From: Erigeron canadensis
Taxonomy: Eukaryota; Streptophyta; Magnoliopsida; Asterales; Asteraceae
Assembly (NCBI RefSeq): GCF_010389155.1
Contig: NC_057763.1
Coordinates: forward strand, 10,726,649 to 10,790,648
DNA length: 64,000 nucleotides
Direction of reading: 5' to 3'
Part shown: positions 20,514 to 30,889 of the stretch, piece after piece
Position numbering within the stretch: the first letter of the stretch is position 1
Layout of the letters: each line of letters opens with the position of its first letter
Made by a program: the position numbers and the translations under genes
Notes under the pieces: model-generated
Database searches by the model: none
The model's input: the letters and a program-made list of their open reading frames with translations, nothing else
Told to the model about the DNA's origin: nothing

Positions 20514-22229
20514 GTGCAGGGAGTTCCTAGGAAACCAATTCATTTGTGGTACCTTGATAGTGGATGCTCCAGGCACATGACAGGGGACAAGAAGCTCTTG
20601 TCAAATTATACTGGTATAAATGGGTCGTATGTTAGTTTTGCTGGTTCCAAGGGCGGCAACATCACCGGTCAAGGAGATGTCGTCAATAGACAACTAACTC
20701 TAGAAAGAGTTAACTATGTGGAACAACTTACTCACAATCTAATGAGTGTCTCACAGATCTGTGATAAGGGCAACAATGTTCATTTCACAGAAAAGGAGGC
20801 ATACATCTTGAAGCCGGGTTTTGTTATTCCAGAAGATTGGATCATGCTCAAAGCTCCTAGGAAGAGAGACATCTATGGTTTACTTTTAGGTGTTGATAAT
20901 CCAAAGGAGCCCCTTTGCTTGTTGAGCAAGGTAAATGAGTCTGAATCTCTCCTATGGCATCGTCGAATGGGACATATCAACTTTCGGAAGATGAATGAAC
21001 TTATCAGTCTTGGGTTAGTTGACGGTGTGCCAGTTAAGAAGTTTGGGATGGAAGATAAGTGTGTATCGTGTTTGAAAGGGAAGCAACATAAGAATCCGCA
21101 TAAATCCAAAGTCCTCAACTCTATTTCCAAACCATTCGAATTACTTCATATGGATCTCTTTGGTCCTGTGAACAAAAGAAGCATTGGAGGGATGCCTTAC
21201 TGTTTGGTGATCACTGATGATTATTCGAGGTACTCATGGGTATTTTTTCTGAAGACCAAGGATGAGACTGCCGAACGATTTATGGATTTTGTCAAGCAAG
21301 TTGAAAATGTCCATGGAGTCAAAGATAAGAGAATCAGGAGTGACAATTGTACTGAGTTCAAGAATAATACTATTACTGTATTTTGCTTGACCAAAGGAAT
21401 TCAACATCAGTACAGTGCACCATATGAGCCGCAACAGAATGGAGTGGCTGAACGGAAGAACAGGACTTTAATTGAGACAGCTAGGACGATGCTTGCTGAT
21501 TCAGGGCTTCCTATTACTTTCTGGGGAGAGGCAGTGAATACAGCTTGTCACATTCTGAATCGGGTTTTGACAGTTAAACGATTCAAGAAGACTAGTTATG
21601 AATTGTTGCACAACAAAAAGCCCAATTTACAGAATGTTGAGCCTTTCGGTGTTCCGTGCACTTTTCTTAAAACTCTTCCTCAAGGGAAATTTGAACCTAA
21701 ATCTGAGGAGGGTTTCTTTTTGGGTTATGTTCCAAGTACACCGATTAGGCGTGTGTACAATCAGAAGACTGGCAAAGTAGAGCTTGGTACAAATGTCGTA
21801 ATTGTCAGTCATAAACCTGCTGTACACCTTGGTCCTGCTAATACTTTTGATTATGATGGTGTCTTCACTTCTTTTCGTGGTCCTGTTTCTTTTGCAGGTG
21901 TTCCAATAGTGGAGGATGTCATTACTCTTCATGATCCTCTGGATGGTGGACCGGTTTCTGGTTCTTCTTCTGTTTCCTCACCAATAGTTGAGCCTACTTC
22001 TGAATCTGGAGAATCTAGTGGGACAAAAGTAGCAGATTCTACCTTAGAGCCTGCTCCTATAGTTACTACTGATCCTTTGCATGTCCCTCTACCTGATTCT
22101 CCTTTCTACGATACTGATGACACGGAAGGTGAAACTCAGGAGGAGCCTAAAACTCCAAATTATAAAACTCCAGAGCAACATGTGCAGACGAATTTGGGAG
22201 ACGATCTTTCAGTCGATAAGGTTCCTTAA
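20514..22229 (+). pseudogene. D protease and integrase
   Basis: In order: aspartic protease DSGCSRHMTGDKKLL (near residue 16), GAG-pre-integrase LWHRRMGHINFRKMNEL with zinc finger CVSCLKGKQH, integrase core with Asp in LLHMDLFGPV, Asp in IRSDNCTEFKN (the usual Gly is Cys) and Glu in QQNGVAERKNRTL, then the proline/serine-rich linker. An in-frame TAA at 22229 splits it from the reverse transcriptase; the downstream frame is unchanged. The protease would process the polyprotein and the integrase would insert cDNA in the nucleus. Confidence 0.9.
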
Positions 22230-23060
22230 ACTAGGGTCAACAAGGATCATCCAGTCGAGCAAATCATTGGTGATGCTTCTGCCTCTGTTCGCACGAGGAG
22301 TCAATCTAAGAAATCGTCGTGTATGTTTGCTGAAGTTAAGGATACTGGGGCAATTACTTGGTACTTGTATTACTGCTTTATCTCTCAGGTTGAGCCTAAA
22401 GATGTTGGTATGGCTCTTAAGGAACCGTCGTGGGTTGAGGCGATGCAGGAAGAATTGGCTCAGTTTCGAAAGCTTAAGGTATGGAAGTTAGTTGACTTAC
22501 CTCCGGGTGAATCTCCTTTAACAACGCGTTGGGTTTTTCGTTGTAAACGAGATGACAGAGGTGTAGTCACTCGAAATAAGGCTCGATTGGTGGTTAGAGG
22601 ATTTGAGCAACAAGAAGGTTTTGATTATGATGAGACATTTGCACCTGTAGCTAGACTTGAAGCTATTCGATTATTTCTGGCATATGCTAGTTATAAAGGA
22701 ATTAAGGTATATCAGCTTGATGTAAAGAGTGCCTTCTTGTATGGAGACATTAAAGAAGAAGTGTATGTAGAACAACCTGCCGGGTTTGAGGATCCAGACT
22801 TTCCTAATAAAGTATATCGTCTCGATAAGACTTTATATGGTTTACATCAGGCTCCTCAATCGTGGTATGAAAAATTGTCCACACATTTGAAGGAAAGTGG
22901 TTTCACCAGAGGTTCTATCGACAGCACGTTGTTTATTAAATGGAAAGGGAAGGACTACTTGCTTGTACAGGTTTATGTCGATGACATCATTTTTGGTTCA
23001 TCTGATGACAAAATGTGCAAGGAATTTGAACAGAGCATGAAGGCTAAGTTTGAAGACTAA
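22230..23060 (+). pseudogene. D reverse transcriptase, truncated; RNase H missing
   Basis: The frame continues from the integrase linker. Motifs: RWVFRCKRDDRG, KARLVVRGFEQQEGFDYDETFAPVA (positions 22578-22652), YQLDVKSAFLYGDI, LYGLHQAPQSWYEKL and catalytic VYVDDIIFGSS. It stops at MKAKFED followed by TAA. Only 30 bp separate this from the polypurine tract, so the reverse transcriptase thumb and the whole RNase H domain are deleted. This copy cannot make its own complete enzyme. Confidence 0.92.
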
Positions 23061-23079
23061 GAAATCGAAGGTGCTGCTG

Positions 23080-23092
23080 TCAAGGGGGAGTT
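23080..23092 (+). other. Polypurine tract of D
   Basis: TCAAGGGGGAGTT lies immediately before the 3' LTR. It primes plus-strand DNA. Confidence 0.85.
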
Positions 23093-23715
23093 TGTTGATG
23101 CACGTTGATGTGACAACAGCAACTTAGATTTGATATGTCGTTTAGATTAAGACATTATGTTAGTTTATGTCGTATCTATATATGTAATTGATAGATTATG
23201 GACTTTATGTTTTGGTAATGATCGATTACATGTTTTGGTGTTATATATATGTGTTATGTATGATGTTTGTTGTGTGATATACAAGTACAAACATAATATG
23301 TGTTAGGATTCCATAAGATGAAACACTTAGGAATATAACCAAGTATTACATCTAACGAAGATAAGATATATCTTCGTTAGGGGCAAACGAAGATAAACTT
23401 CGTTTGGTACAAACAAAGATTAACTTCGTTACATGGGCTGGGCAGCTAATTTCGTAAGAACAAAGCCCAGCAAACATATATATATGAATGAATACCCTAA
23501 TAATAACACACACATTCGACATACACGTACTCCAGACATCTAAGTTCGTTCTATAGCTTATAGAAACGAATATAGCATTATACGGCTGATTATTTACTTG
23601 ATAATTAGCGATATACCCGTTTACTAATCAAACTAGTTATCTCGTGTGGATTCCGCACTCACGACATAATCATAGACGATCTCGAGAGCGATCTGTAGCT
23701 ATCGAGGGACTCACA
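23093..23715 (+). repeat. 3' LTR of element D
   Basis: 623 bp, TGTTGATGCACG to GGGACTCACA, followed by target duplication GTACC (23716-23720). It keeps the AACGAAGATA dyads of the 5' LTR. Confidence 0.95.
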
Positions 23716-23720
23716 GTACC

Positions 23721-24515
23721 AATCTAGCTAACTCTTGAAACTTGCTAGTATACTCTGCATGACCAGATCCCACCATGGTGTGGTGCCAAAACTTCTGCTC
23801 AATCTTCTGCATCTCATTCAGTGGACAAAAGCGGTTCTTCATCATCTCTTTAAACTCAATCTTCATCATCTCCACGGGCTCCTAGCAAGGTATTCCACCA
23901 TGACAGTGCATCATCGGTAAATGAACCTCCAGTGAATCTTACCCTCTGATGAGATGGACATTCACTTATGTCCATGACTGCTTCCAATTTCTCCAACCAC
24001 TTCATAAACACGCCTGCCCCTCATCTTCCATTATAATCTGGTGGACCACACTTCTTAAACTTGGTGTAACTGCAACCTTTTCTCTCCACAGCATACTCAT
24101 CATTCCTGGGAAACCTTCCGGGTCCAGGGTCCACATACACACCTTCCCCAACAAACTCCACTTCGGGGTCAATATTAACTGGTTCTTGATTCACTCGTTG
24201 CGGTGCAACTCTTACTGGTTCAGCTTCAACTTCAGGGGCTCTTCGGTTCTGATTCGGAACAGCACCCATTGCAGCAGTCACTTGTTCGATGATAGTAGGC
24301 ATTGAAGCCGCCAACTGTTCAGCAATGATAGTGGCCAAGTCAGGATTCTCAACATGGCCCATGCCATCACCACGGCCACCACGACCTCTACCACGGCCTC
24401 TTCCTTGCTGACCTCCCCGACCACCTCTTGGATTGCCACGACCACCTCCAGGGTTACCACCACCAACACCATTATCTTGAACTTCGACATTCGGGTTTGC
24501 TCTTGTGCGCACCAT
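23721..24515 (-). pseudogene. C gag, N-terminal part
   Basis: Starts MVRTRANPNVEVQDN at 24515. A Gly/Arg-rich low-complexity stretch (GGRGRGRGRGGRGD type) is followed by conserved gag sequence (CGPPDYNG, then FMKWLEKLEAVMDI near 23990). A frame error and stop lie near 24021. The Gly/Arg stretch is encoded by repetitive CCACGACC-type DNA. The rest of gag lies beyond element D, from 16084 downward. Confidence 0.82.
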
Positions 24516-25405
24516 TTTCCTATATTAGGAAAAGACGGGTTCGGCGTTAGAATGAAGGAATAGTCGTTCATGACGTCAATTACGCACTCTCAACACACTC
24601 GTGTTAGTTTTTCTAGAATCCTATACATTTATACTTTCAATATTGCATGTAATTCGAGAAATTTAGCATTATATCTTAAGGTAAGCATTATCATCTGTAT
24701 CAATCATGCAGTATAGAGTAATAGAATATTCCATTCATGAAGGATATTTCGCAAGATGAATAATATAACCATTTCAACTTCAATTTAACTCTTAAACCCG
24801 ATTAATTTTTGATAGCCAAAGTGCGGTCCGGATCTAACACCTACATCCGTTGCACTAGAAGTGTATGTATACAGGGTGTACCAGCGGCTAACCCTCCACA
24901 CCTCTAGTACATCTAATGCAAGGTCGGTTCACGGTACTGATATGCTCTCCAGGTACTGGCAAAGGTATGTATACAGGGTGTACCAGCGGCTAACCCTCCA
25001 CCTGACCAACACCCATTGAGCATCCCAGGATTGCTACCACACTCCAACTATCTTAGGCACGATCCATGTTGCCATCAATTCCATATAAAATATACCACAT
25101 GCGAAAAGTTGATCAGGCTTTTCTGTGATGATATATCGCCATACTTCCTTGCTAACAACACGTCATTTCGCTTAATATAATTACTTACACTTAACACATC
25201 TCATAGTTCGAATACCAATAGCATGAGTACACGTGGCAAGGTAGCATGGTTCTAAGGTCTGCGCATGAATGAGTACAATAGCATGAATATCGCAGATATA
25301 GATAAGATTCATAGAGATTGAATGCACACATAAATCCTATCATGCATGCTACATGCGGTTCCTAAGTTATAGTCTAGGCAAAACCACCTAATTCAATATA
25401 ACCAC
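24516..25405 (-). other. C leader, with a 37-bp direct duplication
   Basis: Untranslated region between the primer binding site and gag. The 37-bp sequences at 24863-24899 and 24965-25001 (GTATGTATACAGGGTGTACC... ending CCCTCCAC) are identical and 102 bp apart. No ORF is supported. Confidence 0.75.
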
Positions 25406-25418
25406 GGCTCTGATACCA
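25406..25418 (-). other. Primer binding site of C (initiator tRNA-Met)
   Basis: The minus strand reads TGGTATCAGAGCC, a perfect complement of the initiator tRNA-Met 3' end. It lies 3 bp from the LTR at 25422. Confidence 0.92.
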
Positions 25419-25815
25419 ATCTGTAACACCCTGACAACGGCGGAAAACTCGGGATGTAAGATAAAGCACATGCGCACATGGATGTTACATAGGAATACTA
25501 AATGAGTGCATAGGATAATCGTAAATAGTCAAATTCATAACCAAGCAAGCATAGTAGTAGTCATCACACACAAGTTCAACAAAAGTAATCAAGTCAAGTA
25601 AGATAGGTTCCCATGCAGGGGAAACGATTAGGCATATTGCCACCAAGTATAAGTAAAAGCATGCAAACTCCAATCCTACTTCCTAGCCACGATTAGCTTG
25701 ATTACCTGAAAGGAATACTTAAACGTGTCAACACAAAGGTTGGTGAGTTCGTCAATAGAATTCAATTGCAAAGTAGTATGTAATGGCTAAAGATCAACTT
25801 ACACATAAGTAAGCG

Positions 25816-26075
25816 AGCACACACAATCCTCAACAGGACCGGCCAAATGTATCAATCGAGCTCACACAATCCTCAATAGGACCGGCTAATAGTATCAATT
25901 AAGCACACACAATCCTCAACAGGACCGGCTAATAGTATAAATCGAGCACACACAATCCTCAACAGGACCGGCTAATAGTATCAATCGAGCACACACAATC
26001 CTCGACAGGACCGGCTAATAGTATCAATCGAGCACACACAATCCTCAATAGGACTGGCTAATAGTATCAAGTAGT
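25816..26075. repeat. 43-bp minisatellite, six units, in the C LTR
   Basis: Six direct copies of a unit built on CACACACAATCCTCAACAGG followed by ACCGGCTAATAGTATCAATC, mostly 43 bp apart. The middle units are the most alike. Confidence 0.9.
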
Positions 26076-26654
26076 CATATAGCCATGGAGTAGTAAAAGC
26101 AGTTACCGCATATGTAAAAGCATAGATAGTACTCCTTTCACCCCAAAATATAAGTATGGAAAAAGGGCTACGAAGACTCACAGTGATCTGCTATAAGCGT
26201 AGTTCTACAAGCACAGAGTATGAGCACAGAGATAAGTAAGATATATCTATTGAATCCAAGTATGTCTTGATGTCAACCTAATCACAAATCGTTGAGCATA
26301 GATGGATACATGTGTTAGTTCTTGTGATTAATTATTTGTTGAGTTGTCTTTGATGAACTGATGATTTGGTCCTTAAAGATCTTTGAACACTTTGACTTCA
26401 AAAAGAATTTGAATGGACTTTGAGTACTTGAGTTGGACTCGTTTTGTACGTCTTTGAACTCACACATATGTAATTATATTGATAATGTGTTAAACATGTC
26501 TTTAATAATGATCTTTAGACTCATGAACTTTGCTTAGTTGTTTATGGAACTTGTACTTTAATGATTAAGTTATAGGAATATGATTGTTTAGTTTTCTAGA
26601 GGTACATGATCGTATTGAGGCACATGAATTGTTACGAATATGGATTTAGATGAA

Positions 26655-27145
26655 CCAAGATCGTTTTAGAGTACGAATTGGGTCAAAATCGTTCTAGGGT
26701 TACTAGCCAAGGTCGTCCTAGGTTTAAGTACAAGATCGTCCCCTTAGCTTGGTTCAAGATCGTCCCTCTGGTTGGTTCAAGATCGTCCCTCTGGTTGGTT
26801 CAAGATCGTCCTAGGGGACTACTCAAGATCGTTTCAAGTATCAACAAGGTTCAAGGTCATTTCAACTGCAAGCTAGGTCAAGATCGTTTTATTATGCAAA
26901 CTCAAGATCGTTTTGGTAGACTTAGCTCAGGATCGTTTTACATTTTGAGAACGAGGACAAGGTCTTTCATGATTCATGAACACAAGTTGAGCGAAACCGA
27001 TCTTAGAAGATCGGCTACCCAGAAGTGTATCTACACAACATCACAACACAATTACTACACGAGATCGAACAAACAACCCACCTACCAAGGGAGCTGACCA
27101 GGACGATCTTGGGGACCAAGATCGTCCCATCAGGATCGTTCTAGG
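26655..27145. repeat. CAAGATCGT array in the C LTR with a perfect 27-bp dyad
   Basis: About sixteen copies of CAAGATCGT(C/T), for example at 26731, 26755, 26778, 26801, 26824, 26879, 26903 and 26928, mostly 23-25 bp apart. At 27101-27127 GGACGATCTTGG and CCAAGATCGTCC form a perfect inverted pair with a 3-bp centre. Confidence 0.88.
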
Positions 27146-27894
27146 GTCCTAGATGGCTGAAACTAAGACTTGATCAATACACAAAGATCTAGATCGATTC
27201 CGGGACTTGTTAGAACATCAAACTAGTACATATATACATAATAGCACATTATGAACAAGTTTCTCTCATTTTCAAAAAAATGGGTTTTGTAGATTTAAGC
27301 ATGTTATGACCCAAATTCATGCATAAAAAGGTTACTAAACACATTTAGACACAAACCTATTAGCTTTTAACACGTTTTGCATATCAAAATTGGACCAAAT
27401 CATCAAGAACATAAACTTGAAAAAGTACACTTTTATTTTGATCAAAAACTCAAAATTTGTTGTTGTTACCTGAAATTTGATGCTAGAAATAGGTTTTGAT
27501 TATCACAAGGAAGCTAAAAGTACAAGAAATTTTGGTTTAACAACCCAAAATCAAGAGATGGATTTTGTGTGTGAAAATGGTGGCTGCAAGTGTGTGTTTT
27601 TAGAGAGAGAGTGAAGAAAGATGGAGAAGATGGGAGAATGAGTTTCTCTCTCTAAGATATTCTATTTTTAGTTTTCCAATATTAAATGAACCTAATAAAT
27701 GTAGGGACTATTTGTGAACATTTTTGGATTAGAACTTTCTTAAATACAATCGTTTACGACATCGAAATCTAGTATTTTATCATAATAAACCATAAACTCG
27801 TCTTATAATTCTGGGATTAAGGTTAAATTGACCTTCAAGAACTTAGATAGAATTTAAGAAACTTATTCACTACATTTTTAAGACGGTTGTTACA

Positions 27895-28461
27895 GAGGTT
27901 AGATGTTTTCTGGGACATGAAGGATTTTACAGAAGATTTATTAAAGATTTCTCGAAAATAGCTAGACCCATGACAAGACTCTTAGAAAAAGAAGTTAGGT
28001 TTGACTTTGATGAAGATTGCGTGAGGGCTTTTAAGAAACTTAAAGCTCACCTAGTAGAATCACCGATTGTAGTATCTCCAGATTACGCACTACCTTTCGA
28101 GATAATGTGTGATGCCAGTGACTATGTTGTAGGAGCAGTTTTAGGGCAGAGAGTAGACAAGCATTTTAGGCCAATTTATTATGCTAGCAAAACCCTAAAT
28201 GAAGCTCAAAGGAATTATACTACTACTGAGAAGGAATTGCTAGCGGTCGTTTTCGCCTTGGACAAATTTAGGAACTACATAGTCATGCAAAAAGTCACAG
28301 TATTTACAGACCATGCGGCAATAAGATACCTTGTTAACAAGAAAGATGCAAAGCCTAGATTGATTAGATGGGTGCTATTACTTCAAGAATTCGACATTGA
28401 GATAAGAGATAAAAAGGGAACAGAAAACTTAGTCGCAGATCACCTCAGTAGGTTAGATTAG
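27895..28461 (+). pseudogene. B reverse transcriptase end and RNase H
   Basis: Resumes B pol after C with the end of the reverse transcriptase ([20 protein letters not shown], close to the usual RSFLGHAGFYRRFI). RNase H follows: [48 protein letters not shown] and [17 protein letters not shown] ends this stretch at 28461 and the frame continues. RNase H would degrade the RNA template. Upstream reverse transcriptase motifs, including the catalytic YxDD box, are missing. Confidence 0.9.
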
Positions 28462-29844
28462 CTATATGGAGAAGGATTGGTGTCCGAAGAAATAAGAGAA
28501 ACATTCCCTGAGGAGAATTTGATGAGAGTAGAGGTCAACGATAAAGAAGACGCACCATGGTTTGCAGATATTGCAAATTATTTAGCTGCATGAGTTTTAC
28601 CGTTGCATTTAGATTATTATCACAGAAAGAAGTTTTTCTCGGATCTTAAGTACTACTTTTGGGAGGAACCATTTCTGTTTAGGATTTGCGCTAATGGGAT
28701 GGTTAGGAGGTGCGTATCTGAAAGCGAAAGTAGAAAAATACTTGATGATTGTCATTCAGGACCGACAGGAGGACATTATGGACCTTCTACTACAGCAAGA
28801 AAGGTTTTCGAAGCAGGGTTCTACTGGCCAGGAATATTCCAAGAAGCGAAAACATTGGTTAATTTGTGTGATGCATGCCAGAGACAAGGATCGATAACGA
28901 AAAGGGACGAGATGCCCCAAAAGAGCATTCAGGTTTGTGATGTATTCGATGTATGGGGAATTGACTTCATAGGACCATTTCCCCCATTTCACAAATATAA
29001 ATATATATTAGTAGCAGTAGATTATGTGTCAAAATGGGCTGAGGCGTAAGCTCTTCCCACAAATGATGCTAAGTCGGTCATAGATTTCCTTAAAAATCTA
29101 TTTAGTAGATTTGGAATGCCAAGAGCTTTAATAAGTGATAGAGGGACTCATTTTGCTAATGCTCAGCTTGAAAAAGTGCTTAAAAGATACGGGGTTAATC
29201 ATAGATTTTCGACTGCATATCATCCACAAACTAGTGGACAAGTAGAAAATACCAATAGGGCACATAAAAGAATTTTAGAAAAAACTGTATCAGATAATCC
29301 GAAAAACTGGGCACTTAGACTAGATGATGCATTATGGGCATTTAGGACAGCGTATAAAACACCCATAGGAACAACCCCTTACAACTTAGTTTATGGTAAA
29401 ACTTGTCATTCACCCCTTGAGATAGAACACAAAGCCTATTGGGCACTTAAGAATCTAGATCTTGATATGTTTGAGGCAGGAGACAGAAGATTGTTACAAT
29501 TACATGAATTAGATGAAACTAGGTGGATGACATATGAGAATTCAAAATTATACAAAGAAAGGACTAAAGCTTGGCATGACAAGAGAATTAAGGCAAAAAG
29601 ATTCAAGGAAGGAGACTTAGTTTTACTTTTCAATTCTAGATTCAATCTAAAATCACCTAAGTTCAAACCGAAATGGTCAGGACCTTACTTAGTTCTTAGA
29701 GTTTATTCTTCAGGATATGTGGAATTGAGAGCCAAAAATGGAGACAGTTTCATAGTCAATGGTCATAGAGTTAAATTATATAATCAAGAAATAGGAGAAA
29801 GACAAGTCGATCCTAGTGACGACTTTACTTTCAAAATGAACTAG
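28462..29844 (+). pseudogene. B integrase, two extra stops
   Basis: Same frame as RNase H, with stops near 28593 and at 29049. Zinc-finger region: [14 protein letters not shown] and [18 protein letters not shown]. Catalytic triad: Asp in [12 protein letters not shown], Asp in ISDRGTHFANAQ, Glu in GQVENTNRAHKRILEKT. C-terminal DNA-binding region: EGDLVLLFNSR and KFKPKWSGPYLVLRVY. The last 242 codons (29116-29844) are uninterrupted. No chromodomain is seen, as expected for Athila. Only three in-frame stops occur across RNase H and integrase. Confidence 0.92.
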
Positions 29845-29991
29845 AAATAGGACAGAATTTAGTTTAGGTACTAACGTAGTATTAGGAGCAGAAAAGTATT
29901 GTATTCTTTGACACATTGCAGGTTGAAGATAAAAGGGGAATCATTTAGCTCGAAAAGAAATTCAGGTAAGTTTAATGCTGCATCGGAGCAA

Positions 29992-30076
29992 CCAGCGCCG
30001 CTGGTCGCCACACCAGCGTCCGCTGGTACCTCACTTGTACAACCAGCGCCGCTTGCATTGAAGCCAGCGCCGCTGG
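29992..30076 (+). repeat. Dyad array just after B integrase
   Basis: Copies start at 29992, 30013, 30043 and 30064, giving spacings of 21, 30 and 21 bp. The second copy carries an extra base (CCAGCGTCCGCTGG). Confidence 0.92.
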
Positions 30077-30079
30077 CAT

Positions 30080-30565
30080 GAAACCTGGAAAATGTATTTA
30101 TAAAAAAAAAAAAAAAGTGTTAACGTGCGCCGGATTTGCTAACGTGCACCGGCCAGATTTTGACCAGTCAAATAAGGGTTTTAACCCTTTTCTCTTTTCC
30201 CTTCTTCCTGAAAAACTAAAAAACAAAATTATCCACCCCCCCCCCTCCTTAGCTCCGATCGGCGGCCACCACCATACCCATCTTTCCATTTTTCATCACT
30301 TTTTATTCCTTGAAATCATGTCCCACGAGGTAATGTATCTTTCCCTTAATCTCTTTTACCGGCATTTTTGATTTTTAATGAATTATTAATAAGTTTTAGG
30401 TTGAAATTAGAATTTAATAATGTAATAGGTATTGGAAACTAAAAAGGGTTAGGATAGGTTAGAATTAGTTAGATTAACAAAACCCCATTGCTAGATTTGC
30501 AAGAATTCAATGGTTTGTTAAGATTATTAATCGAAACCAGTTTTTTTTTAACAAAAATGGAACCA
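30080..30565 (+). other. B internal non-coding stretch
   Basis: Lies between two dyad arrays. It contains homopolymers (A run near 30103, C run near 30236, T run near 30541) and no supported ORF. Confidence 0.5.
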
Positions 30566-30755
30566 CCAGCGGCCGCTCGGCATTTCTCCAGCGCCGCTGG
30601 CTTTAAGTTCGAACACCTCTAGCGCCGCTGCTTAATTTATAAGCGCCGCTGAATCTGGGACTTGACCACCAGCGCCGCTGGTGATAAAATCAGCGTCCGC
30701 TGGCCTTTGAAAATTGCACCACCAGCGCCGCTGGAAAATAACCAGCGGGCCGTTG
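30566..30755 (+). repeat. Dyad array upstream of B ORF3
   Basis: Copies start at 30566, 30588, 30619, 30640, 30669, 30690, 30722 and 30742. Spacings are about 22, 31, 21, 29, 21, 32 and 20 bp. Some copies have a one-base insertion that makes an even palindrome such as CCAGCGGCCGCT. Confidence 0.92.
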
Positions 30756-30889
30756 GAAACCTAATGCCCAGATTTTCTACTTTTCACGTTCTTTTGGTTT
30801 GCATATGCTTTGCAGCATAAAAGGGCTAGAACCAGTTCGGATACTGGAAGTTATAGCTCCGAAGAGACAGAAACAGATTGGAGGCCACA

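Larger units (their letters stand above)
25422..27894 (-). repeat. 5' LTR of element C
   Basis: 2473 bp with termini TGTAACA...TGTTACA. It is followed on the right directly by B pol (GAGGTTAGATG), so C inserted in B reverse transcriptase. The 3' LTR partner is deleted, so no target duplication can be checked. It contains a 43-bp minisatellite and a CAAGATCGT array. Confidence 0.88.

Noticed and set aside
18651..21434. Several antisense ORFs inside D
   Set aside because: Shadows of the strongly supported plus-strand copia frame.
24354..24563. Thr-rich plus-strand ORF at 24354
   Set aside because: Antisense of the Gly/Arg-rich stretch of C gag.
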